Shown here piece after piece: positions 1 to 12,000 of a stretch of 64,000 nucleotides of DNA. Both the position numbers and the translations under genes were made by a program. Origin of the DNA: Pomacea canaliculata (lineage: Eukaryota > Mollusca > Gastropoda > Architaenioglossa > Ampullariidae); the NCBI RefSeq assembly GCF_003073045.1, contig NC_037593.1, positions 11,850,735-11,914,734 of the forward strand. Direction: 5' to 3'. Position 1 is the stretch's first letter. The number at the start of each line of letters is the position of its first letter. The notes under the pieces are model-generated. The model did no database searches. It saw only the letters and a list, made by a program, of their open reading frames with translations, and was not told the DNA's origin.

Positions 1-81
1 GGGTCATCTTGTCACGGACGTCAAATGTCGAGAGGTCGCGACGGATGCGGTTGGCAGGCAGCTGGCTGATGCTGCTCTTGC
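1..81 (-). CDS. Hemocyanin functional unit f, first exon (partial)
   Basis: After a TTTCTTGCAG acceptor the frame continues [19 protein letters not shown] and runs to the window edge. The NRIRRDLST stretch is the usual start of a gastropod FU-f as I remember it from keyhole limpet. Only about 27 residues are inside the window, ahead of any copper ligand. Confidence 0.85.
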
Positions 82-3000
82 CTGCAAGAAACGCGGATGG
101 TAGTCAGCAAGAAGTCCTCAAGCGTCTCATATACCTGGCAGTCTCGTAGTCATGCTAGGCATTATCTTTCGTGTCATAATAATCAGATTCCACATGAGGT
201 CAGAGGAGGAAGGACCGAATGTGTGGGTGAGTAGCTAGAGCGGAGCGTGGTGTGTAAACCGGTGTAAAATGAAAGTGTGTACTTACGCTTGGCTGGCTTG
301 TAGATGACGGAGGGCGTGGGGATGAGGCTAGAGTCGAGAGTTGTACCGTTCATGGCAGTGATGGTGACGCTTACATTAAAGCTGTCAGTCTTCTTCAGAC
401 CTTCCTTCTTAAGAACCTGCAGAAGACGTACCACAATGACATTATTGGAAATAGCCTTTTGTGGGATTTTTCTGTGTGTATCAGACAGAAGAGAGTGCGT
501 TCACGCTATCTCGAATATATTACCATGTAATTTTTTTTTATATACAACAGCCAAACAGTTAAGTATTCGATAACCTTTGAGGCCTTTCTTAACCCGACAA
601 AAAAAAAAACAAAAAAAACAAAAAAAACTTTGACCAATTTTTGACGAAGCTATTATATAATCGTCATGTAAAAACTTTGCCTAACTTGGAGTAAACGTTC
701 ATTCATATTTGTTCAGTTCAGAATTGGTCTTCAAGGAGCGTTGTCCCTACAGGACATATTTCTCGCTTTGCGTAGTCAGTATGATGTCTGCTCACATCGG
801 TTATCTCATAGCGGTAAAGACGATCAAAGGACCAGGGCATCTCGGCGGACCCGCCAAGGATATTGAAGTCACCAGCCGGCGTATCTTTGCCACCAGGAGC
901 GGTCACGATGATTTCCACGTGGGCGGAAGTTCTGATGCCGCCCAGAAGTAAGCCAACGAATACTCTTCCCTTTTCCTGAACCAAAATCAAACGCGTGAGA
1001 AAGCGGATAAGACAGGGCAGCATTCCTTGGAAAGGAGGTTAGACGCCGAGAATTTGTTGACATGTAAATCAAAATCTATGCAACTGTGAGACGGACTTAC
1101 ATGTGAGCAATTAAGTGAAATATAGAGTAAAGATTCATAATTAATATGAAGACCAAAGTACCTACATCGTTAAAGGAAATTACTATTGCTGCCACAGACA
1201 CTGTACAACTCAATATCAACTGGCTCTATCAGCTTCATCCACTGTGATAACAGTCTGCTTCCTCGAAGAACTATGTTTAATAGCACAATTTTTATCTCTC
1301 AAAAGTAATATTACGTTTGAATTCTTTGTCGTCAAACCAAACATTCAAATGCGGTTTTCTTCGGTAGTCGCATATGAATCTTAAAAGCAGATAAGCTGGC
1401 GGAAGAAGACAAAACGCAGTACTGACCTTCTGTCTGTTAATGTAGTTCTGCAATAGGTCCACGCTGACTCCCTGCACGTCTAGAATGTCGTACGTGTAGA
1501 GAAAGTGGTCTTTATAGTTAAAGACGTCCTCGGGCTTGGAAAACTCTTTGGTGACGGGGTCCAAGTTGTACGGAGGGCCAAAACTGAAAGGTTTGAGTGG
1601 CTCACGCATGAGCTCTAGGGCGCAGTTGGCCTCGTTTGGATCATGACCCCGCAGGCGCTGCAGCTCCTGCCAGACGGCGTAGATGCGGTCAGTGCTGGAG
1701 TGATGCAACAAGAAGATGGGGTCGTAGGAAGCAAAGTGCAGGTGGGCCATACTGTGCTCCTTTGACCCGCCCGTCCAGGCATGGATGGCGTTGTGGGCAA
1801 TCTCAAACTGCACCTCGAAGTCGCAGTAGTTCTCCTGTTCGAGGGCGAAGAGGTACTGCTTCCACAGCCAGGTGTCGAAGCCATGCTCGCCCTCTTGCTG
1901 CAAGCGTTCCATGTTGAATTCGCGGTCCACATTAGTGTTCTTAAACTTGATCGCGGCGCCGGCCCAAGGATTAGGGATGGTAGTGTTCAGGACTGGGTCA
2001 TAGTACTCTGCATCATTGAAGAAGTCCGGGAGGCTCCTTCAAGGGAGAGAACAGCAAGACTAGAGTTTTGAAAATCCCTATGAAGCTCGTTTCTAGAGTA
2101 AAAGCCGAGCTTTGATGATGATGACGATGACGATGACGACGACGTTATGATGGTGATTACTATTATTATTAATTAGCTACGACATAAAGAGAATGCAGAC
2201 AGTACAACAGAATGATAACATTGACAAATCACGTCTCTCTATAAATGACATGTTGGATTCGTTCTCGAGGAAGTTACTCTCTTCCTGTTTGTTTCTCTCT
2301 GTCTGCATTACATGTCTGTCTGTATTTTAGTCATTTATTAAAATTTAGACTCCGCGTAAATGCCTTCCGTCTGTCAAAAGTTTCCTTCTCTTTGTGTCTT
2401 TCATGGTCACTATGTATGGGTCTAACTTCATTTTTTGAAAAGATCTTTATCGAGGTGTGCAGCAGATGCACTTCAAGAGTGACACCATCGTTGCCAAATG
2501 ATCTAGGTCTGAAAGGAAGGAAGAAAGAAATAAGATAGTAGTTGCAACAAGCAGCACGCACTTTTGAGGACCGATGGTGTCCCAGTAGGGAATGCCCACA
2601 ATGGCCCCGCGTCGTCGGAGCTCGTCTTCAAACTGCACGGTGTAGAGTCGGTGCCACTGCGGGAAGGTGGCCATGCCGTGCACACAGCAGGCGAAGCGCT
2701 TGTTGGCCTCGGGGTACGGGCACAGGGGAGGTAACGCATGGAACGACGCCAGCGCCTGGAAACCGCTGGCGGAGTTGTCAGCCTGCAGGCTCTGCATGGC
2801 AAGCACCAGTGACCGCCGCTCAGACTGGCTTAGTGACGTCACACTCTTGCGGACCAACCGCTTCTCCGATTTTCCAACAGCGTTCTGTTTGCGATCTGAA
2901 CAAATGCGGGTCCCAGCATGTGAACGTTCGCAAGATATGTGTGTGGGGGGAGTGGGAGGATGTGGGTTGGGTGATGACGGGAAGAAGATGCGTTTCACGT

Positions 3001-6000
3001 ACAGGAATATAAGTTACTTGATAAGGTTGCAGGTGTGTGCACAGCAACGCACGTTTACCTTTCTCGATGTGTGTGTGTGAGAGAGATGTAAGGAGTCTGC
3101 CACTTACCTGTACCAGGTACGAAGATAAGAGAAGGTCGCCTGAGAATGCTGGGATCGAGGTAAGAACCGTTGAAAGCTTGAATCTTGATGTCGAGGTCAA
3201 GATTACCGGGATTGTCGAGTCTGAAGCCAAGCTTACGCACTGGTTCACTGATGTCAAACCTGTGGAAGCAACATTCACAATGTGATGTAAAAGCTGTCGA
3301 CGTGAAAGTCAGAAAGTAATATCAGACCTTTACACACAGCAGTGACATCTACTCTGTGGACAACGCTATGTACGTAATTCATTCTCACCAATGAAAAAAA
3401 ATCTGTGATATTTTAGTTTAGTGCGTATTTATTGTTTCAGTTTTGTTCCTTTTTATTAATTACTTTTATTAATTTTTTTATCATGAAAATTACAAATCTA
3501 GTACTTATTTTTATTTAGTATTTTTATATGTGTGTAGTGGGCTTAGGAAGGAAAAACGAACGATGCACGCAAGCTTATGAGGTAAGGAATAAACTATACG
3601 TCCTGCTTTACATATCTTTAATATAGCTCTTTGAAAGTAATGCAACGCATTACTCCAACATAGTATTTTCACTTTGGTGCCGCTGATGTTATGAATGATC
3701 AAGGTTATTGCTTAGTATGGGAAATATCAAAGAAAATACAAATTAAAATGTAAATGGTAATTTAAAAAAATACTTTTTGAAATCAAAAACTGTTACATAC
3801 AAATTTTAAAGTAGACATCAAAATAAACATAATTTATGAGTAGTTAGCAGCAAAAACTTACTTGTAGAGACGGTCAAAGATGAACGGCATCTCAGTCTCT
3901 CCGCCAAGGATCGAGAATTCTCCAGCATCGTGGTTGCAGTTGTGTTCCCCGTTGCCAGTAGCAACACACAACCTTATGTGGACGTCGGCCGAGGTGCCTA
4001 TGTTGTGCAGGAGGAAACCAGCAAATAGCCTGTCACGTGACCGCTGCTTCTTCAGTACTTCCTCCAGCTGCGGGATGGTCCAGGAGTTTAAGCTGAGGTC
4101 GTCGTAAGTGTAGTCGAGATGGTGGCTGTAGTCGAAGACGTCAGCAGGACGGCTGTAACGGTGCGTGACGTCAAACAGGTTCTTACCTTTGTCGCCGAAC
4201 GGACGCAGCGGCGTCTGCATGGCGTTGATGGCGCAATCGGCTCTATCGTATGGAAGGCCGCGGTAGCGCTGTAGCTCCTGCCAGATGGCCCAGATGCGGT
4301 CCACGTTTGAGTGGTGCAGGAAGAAGACTGGGTCAAAGGCCGCAAAGTCCAGAGAGCTCAGGGAGTACTGGCCTCGACCCCCAACCCAGGAGTGAATGCT
4401 ATTGTGGACGATCTCGAACTGGATCTCGAAGTCGCAGAAGCTGGTCTTTTCTAAGGCTAACAGGACGTTGTTCAGCAGGTAGTCGCTGTTGAAGAGCTCG
4501 GGTTTAGGGTCTCGGGTAGTCACCTCGTCAACGTCGCTGATCTTGCCCTGAAAGAACGGGTTAGGCTCCTCTTTCTGAGTCCTAGAGTTGAAGAAGTGGG
4601 CCTCGTTAATCAGATCCGGCAGGCTTCGGATGGGCTGTGTCCAATCCCAGTATGGCACGGCAACGGCTGAACCCTGGGCCAGCAGCGCGTTCTCCACCTG
4701 CTCGACGTAGAGTCGGTGCCAGTGCGGAAAGGTGGCAGAGCCGTGATCGCAGCATGACACATTACGGCCCTCGTGCTCACACAGTCCTGGGTAGCCGTGA
4801 AACTTGGCGATGTTCTCGAACGTTCCATCTTTCTCGATCTTGGAGAGGGCATTTCGCAGGCTCTCGATCTCGCCCTTGCTCAAGCTTTCGATGTTGCGAC
4901 GCACGTGGGACGCGGCTTGAACCTCTCGTTTGTAAATCTCTTCCTGTCGAGATCCTGCAGAAGGCAAAATGCAATCATGTGATGTTCACAGCTTCTCATG
5001 CTTTTCGTGTTTGTCTCCCTTTGTGGTTTATCTGAGAAACACTCATGTGTCTGACGGCTAACATAAGCAAACAGAATGTCATATAATACCAATGATCCAA
5101 ATGAACAGTGTTTCTTTTAAAACGAAAAAGAAAATTCGACAAAAGTTTGTGAGATGCTGACAATCTTTCTGATATAACATCGTCATTGAAAGGCACTTGT
5201 TTCAAGGCTTATCTCCGGAAAGAATTTTATAACCGGGAATAAATGTAAAGAAATGCGATACTAAAGTTGAATCTATCAAAAAATATACTTGTTAACTAAT
5301 TGATGGCATTCCGTCACAGTTACATGCTTCTTTTGTCATCTCAGTTTGTGCTCAAGCTTTAAGTCATATTGAAAGGAATTGGGGTGATGGACGGGGTAGA
5401 TTTCACACAACCAAGAGGTTTGGTCACGTGATTCTGATGCCCGTGGCGTCATCTCACCTGCTCCTGGTTCGTTGATGATGGTGACCTGGCCGTAGGTCGA
5501 GTTGGAGATTTTCTCGCCTGCCAGGTTGTAGACATCGTACTCGATTCTGAAGGGATCTCGCTGATCGATGTTGTTTGTGGCCAGCTCTCGTGTGATCTCG
5601 AACTTGAAGAGGCGGTCGTACTGCCAGGGGATCTCGTTCTCGTCACCCAATATGTAGAACTCGCCACCCTTGTGGGACTCGTTTTTGCTATCGATGATCC
5701 GGAAGGACACTAGGGCTGATTTTTTGATGCCGCGAAGCATGAAGCCAACGAAGATACGGTCGTCAGTCTGTCTCCGCACGATCTCGCGCTGGATTTGTGG
5801 CAGTGACAAACCGTTGAATTGGAAGTTGTCGTACGAGTAGTGAAAGCTGCGCTGATAATCAAAAGTGTCGAAGGGCACGGAGTGGTCGCGCGTGACGGGG
5901 TCAGGATTGATAACGCTGCTCTGGGCGAAGGGTTGCAGCGGTGTGCGCATGGAGGCGATGGCGCAGTTGGCGGAGTTATATGGCAGCCCCCGATAGCGCT

Positions 6001-9000
6001 GCAGAGCTTGCCATGTTGCCCAAATGCGGTCGGTGTTGGAGTGGTGTAGGAAGAACAAGGGGTCGAAGGCAGTGTAACGGAGGGAAGCCATGGACAAGAG
6101 CTCTTTGCCACCCACCAGCGCGTGGATGTAGTTGTGCGCGATCTCGAACTGCACCTCAAAGTCACAGAAGTCCGTCTGTTCGTAGGCCAGCAGCACCATC
6201 TCTGCGATCTTGGTTAGCTTGCCGAACTCGGGCTGCTCGAATAGCTCATCCCGCACACTGCGTGTCGTCTTCTCATTGCCAATCTCGCCGTGGTGGAAAG
6301 GGTTGGGAACTGTCTCATTTTTCTTATGGTTTAGGTACGTATCCGACTCCACCAGGTCAGGCAGCTTTTTCATGGGTAGAGTCCAGTCCCAGTAGGGTAA
6401 GCCATCCTGTGACAAGTTCAGTTTAAACACAGGGATGCACCATGCTATTCTGTGACTAAGAAATCAGTATTTACTCTTCCAATGACAAAACATGGTTTAA
6501 TAAAATTTAAAATAAAAGAAGAGGACGTGTTTGTTGTTGTTGTTGTTTTTTTTGGGGGGGGGGTTTGTTTTGGTTTTTTTTTTTGTTTGTACAGAAACAG
6601 AGAGCTTAAAGGGATTCTAAAGGCAAAATAAAACTGCTTAAAATCGCGTAAAGAGCAGGATAAATTTTAATCTCGTCTATTTATATGTGTGTTTATGTGG
6701 AAAACGTTGAAGGTTTTTAGTAGAATGTTGTGTTGAATAAGAGAAATTACACGGAACTCTTTTTTTTTCCTTCCACGAAGTCTCGTTCTGTCACGTGACC
6801 CTATGACGTGTGGTTTCCATAGTGAGAACCATGCCTCGAGAATGTGCTGCACCCGACTGCCACGAAAAGATGGGAAAAGATTCAAAATTTTCTTTTCATC
6901 AGTTTCCGACAGACAGAGCCTTACAAGCCTTACAACAGAGTGCGTCATACGAGTAAACAGACGACGTCAAATCTTCGCAATGACCACAGACACATACTGT
7001 GCGTGTGACTTCACAAGGAGACTGACGTCATAAGGAGACTGATGTCACAAGAAGACTCCTCTGCTTGACCATCTCTGGAAGCTATCGTGGTTACTCGGCG
7101 GAAGGACATAAGGGTCGATTTCACTGGATTTTTTCAATTTTTATAAACATAGGCAACCGAAATAGTGCTAATAAGTGGTAATTAAGTGAGAAACGAATCC
7201 TTTATTTCTCCTGTGTTGCTCTCGTGCTCTGTAATTGTAACTAAATATATTTTTGAAACGTTTGACCGTCGCCACAGCCTTATCACAAGCCTTGAGTATC
7301 CCTTTAATATTCATTCAAACAAAAGACATAACCATTAGTTATCTAAATGAAAGTGGATAATTTAGTGATTAGAGCAAATCGCTCCAAAAAGGCAAAAGGG
7401 CGTACAAACTGTTCTTACCTTGAAGCCTCTGTCCCTGAGGGCGTTCTCGGCCTGTACAGTGATCAGGCGGTGCCAGTGGGGAAAGATGGCCATACCATGT
7501 GGGCAGCAGGCGACCTTCTTCTCCACATCCGGGGACGGGCACCAGTTGGGCTGACCGTGGAAACCAGCGATCTGTGCGTAACCGCGTACGGATGAGTCAT
7601 CCTTCAGCGCTTGGAGAGCCTCACGCAGATTCTGGATTTGCTCTCTAGACAGGCTGTCCAGGTCGCTGCGTACGTATTTCTCAACCGCTTTCGTAGTCGG
7701 TTCGATCACTTGTAGGAACATAAGTAAGACATGCGGATATAAATATAATTATTCAATAAGTCCTTAACCTATTTTTTTATTCATTTATTGATTAAGATAC
7801 CAGACAAACTTGTGTAGATGCGCGCACTCACACGCGCGCGCACACACACACGCACAACGTTTAGTCGTGTGCAAAAGACAAGCAGCAAATAGTTTTCTCC
7901 CAAAACAAATACTTACCATCTCCATCATCATGGATTATGGTGTGATGGGAGAAAGTGTCTTCTGGCAAAGGGATGCCATTCACATCTGTTATGCTCAAGA
8001 TGACATCGAAGTTATCATCATAGCTGAGGCCAAGATCTGTGAGTGCTTTAGTTATCTCCACTTTCACTACACGGTCGAAGTTCCAAGGCATTTCCGCCTC
8101 ACCTCCGAGCACGGCAAGAACGCCCACCTTGTAAGGGGCAACTGAAAAAAAGGTGTGTGTGTGTGTAGTGTAGCTTTACAGATGCTGAAACATTTCTACT
8201 TGGAGCCTGTAATAAGAGGAACTTACCTTGCATACGCACGGCGCATTACACTTACACACACACAACGCTCGCGAACCCCCGCAGATGACGATGAGGATGC
8301 AGAGATTTGTAAGTGAATCGAATCAAAGAGGCACAAATTCAGTCACTGAGAGAGTTATAAAGATGGCGGAGGAAGATCGTTGTTTTTTCCGCACACTTGA
8401 CCATTTTTAGAGCAAATGCTTTTCTCTTGTGTATGACGTCTTTTTCTGCTTCAGGTGACGTGAAACAAATGACGCACGCAAGACGTCAGACACAAGACAC
8501 CATTCATACACGAAACAATACACGACCTACCACGACTCACTACAGACCCTTACAAGCATTATTTATTGCTCTGTTTTAAACTAGAGTTCTGTCAATCTGA
8601 CATGCAAATAGGATTTCATCTCTTAACGTAATAACAAAGCAACATTCGTATCATTTCCAGCTGTCACAACAGGTGAACGCATGGAGCAATAGAACCTTCT
8701 ACTGTTATGGTCCCTGCTTCTCGCGACCACCAACCATACACTCTGTATTTTTCACACCTTACAAAGGGCTTGTGATGTCAACTGTAACATTTACATTGTG
8801 CGGTTACTAACCTCCAGATTTTTTAATTTCCACTTCGACTTTGGCAGACACCCCAATGCTGTGAAGGAGGATACCAACGAAGGTGCGGTCCTCAGTGCGG
8901 CGGTTGTCGATATAGGTCTTCAGCTGGTCGACGGTCATGCCCCCAAACTGCAGGGTGTCGTAACCGTAACCCAGCTCTTTCTCGTAGTCATAGATGTTAA

Positions 9001-12000
9001 GGGGCGTGGCGTGGGCAAAGGTCTTCTCGTTGTTGTTGAGCGGCGGGGGGAAGCCGAAGGGCTTGAGGGACTCGTGGGTGAGGGTGTTGGCGCAGTGGGC
9101 CTTGTATGGCAGCCCTCGCTTGATCTGCAGTGCCTGCCATATGGCCCACAGCCGGTCCACATTGGAGTGGTGTAGGATGAAGATAGGGTCGAAGGCGCTG
9201 TAGTGGAGAGTGGACAGAGAGAATTGCGCGAAGCCTCCCACCATAAAGTGCGGAAGGTTGTGGATGACCTCGAACTGCACCTCAAAGTCGCAGAAGTCAG
9301 TTTGCTCGAAGGCCAGCAGCATTCCATCGAAGAGATCGGTGTGGTCGCCGAACTTAGGGTTCTTAAAGAGGTCATCTTGTATCTAGAAAAGAGGAGGGGT
9401 TGTATTATATCAGACTGATGTTGATGAGAGTCTCGTTTTCAAGGTTCAATGTAGAGCCCGTTGGTGTGGTGTTTGTCTTAACTCAAGATGGCCTTCAGTA
9501 AACCGTTAAGCTAAGAACGTTTAACCTTGCAATCAACACCTTAGTCGCTTTTGTAGCCATACTGCTCACAAACCCCTTAGCAACATTAAACATATTTCCA
9601 CCTTTCATGACACACCTGGCTTTCCTCGGCCATCACTCCTCCCACCCACTCCTCCGCCGACATCCCTATACCTGCTGACACTGTCTCGGTCATGTTCTTC
9701 TAAAGATTAATTGTTAGAATAAGAACCGATCAGAAGAACTGATTTGACAGAGATTACATTCTTAAGCACCTGTACATCGTTTATCCTCAAAGCACAACTC
9801 GTATTTGCTGCACCTATCTCCTGCCAAATGTTTGATCTAAGCAGACAACTTCGAGTTAGTCTCTTACCTCTCTCTGAGTGGTTTCTTTCCGGAATGCCAC
9901 AGGTGCGTTAAAGAAGGGATTGTGCACCATATTTTTACTGACGGGGTCTTCATAGGTTTCTTCTTTCACAAACGCTGGTATCCGGCTTCCTGGCTTTGTC
10001 CAATCCCAATATGGAATGCCAATTTCTAGTCCCCTCCTCTCAAGGGCGTCCTCCACCTATCAGTAAAAGCAAATCAGCTGCATTATGTTTGGAGTGTCAG
10101 CCTGGCGTAATCTTGGAAAAAGAGCTTTAATCTACTACATGATAAAGATACTACATGAACTAAGAGACGTCTCTCGAAATACTTGCCTTCAAACAGTTTT
10201 GATGCAAAAAGAAGACAAATAACAGTGGGTTTTGTTGCTACTTGTTATCAGTAGTAGTTGTTGCTATTGTTTCTGTTGTTGTCGTCAAAAACGCCAGGGT
10301 TAGGGTTCACATCAAGTTCCCGATGGAGACCTCAATAGTGGGACTCACCTGTACGACGAAGAGTCTGTGCCAGTGCGGGAAGGTGGCCATGCCGTGGATG
10401 CAGCACGCGTATCGGTTCCTGGCGTCGGGGTAAGGGCAACGGGCAGGTAACCCGTGGAACTCGGCCACGGCCTGGTACCCGTCCACAGAACTGTCATTCT
10501 GGAAGCGGGACAGCGCCTGTCGCAGGGCGTAGATTTCCTCGTCCGTCAGAACATCGACGTCTTTGCGGATGACGGTTTTGGCTGTTCGTGCCTCCAACCC
10601 GGCGGGTTTGGCTGCGTGGGACGTTATTACAGTTATCAATAATGTTTGATAGTGTACTGTTGTCTCAGTAACAAGGTTTGACAATGTAACATTATCACGG
10701 AAACGAGTTAAGCAGTGTAATGCCATCATAGTTAAATGATTTGACAATTTTACATCATTACAAGATAAACGGTTTCACAGTAAAACGTTTTGACAGTGTA
10801 ACGAGGTTTAATAACAATTTTTAAAAACTGTTCCCTTGAAAGACATTCGACAGTCGAATCTGATCACAAACACGGAGTTTGAATAACTAAATATGAGCAT
10901 AACTAAATATGAGCATGACATGAGCATTTTAGAGCTGTGTGCACATGATCAGTAAAAGAATCAAACTCGTTGCACCCCTTCTATAAGAAGAATTCCCAGA
11001 GGGGAATAAGGCCTGAAATTTCACCAAATGATGTCAAAAACACGAGAGATTATTAAAGAAATGAATATCAAAGGCAATACAAGGTTTACATCCTTCACCC
11101 TATTCACAGTCGTCACAGATTTGACTACAACTATTGTAGGCAGCATTCACTCTAGTAGTGATAGAGCCTACACTTTGCAGCATCCTTTGAAGTCTTCTTT
11201 CGTTTCTGCTTTTGAGCTCAAGCCTGGTGATAGTGCATGAGTAAGGTCTAATTTTTTTTTCCTTAATTCAAGAAAAATGTAGGGGAAAATTTCTTTAAAA
11301 CACCAGCACTCCCTGATATCCCCACCCCTCCAGTCATCGGGCCTCCTTAGGATATGCTCTGAGAACTTTCTTTTGTGAGTTACCACCCACAGGATAGGAA
11401 CTGAGAACGAGAACATTTCCCCGACGACAGAGAATGGGAGAAGAAAAGAAAAAAAAAGCTTACGATCAGTCCAGCCGCGGACTGGCCGGTGGGCACCAAC
11501 AGGATCGGGCAGGACATGTGCTTCCAGCTCCGTGCCGTTGACGCTAAAGACCTCGGTCTGGATGATGTAGTTGCCGTCCAACGGCTGGCCGAGGCGCAGC
11601 ACCGCGTCGCTGATGTCGAAGTAGTAGGGGAGCGTAAACTCCCACTTCATTTCGTTGGCACCACCCAAGATGAAGATGTCGCCTGCAAACTCGCAATGAC
11701 TTGTTTCTTCGTGCGCATAATCTTCCTCCAGGTGCTCGCATACCTGTGCAAGGCAAAGAGAGAGGCAGGCCAATGATTCGAACATCTAATAAGGAGTATA
11801 GTGATGAAGTCAAAAAAAAATTTTTTTTTACTTTAACCTGTCTTCTATCACAGCGCCATTTAATTACATCTTCTGACGGTGAGAAATGGATACAATGTCT
11901 AGTAGCTTCGGAGGTGCTTCGCTGTTAGAAGTGTTGGGGTGCATTCACTTGCACTTTAGCCTGAAGACCCTGAAGACTACAGTGACGTCACAGTGATATG

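Noticed and set aside
1615-1932. Overlapping open frames on both strands across the hemocyanin exons
   Set aside because: They are GC-rich shadows of the true frame with repetitive Ser/Thr/Arg composition and no domain. The hemocyanin frame explains the sequence.
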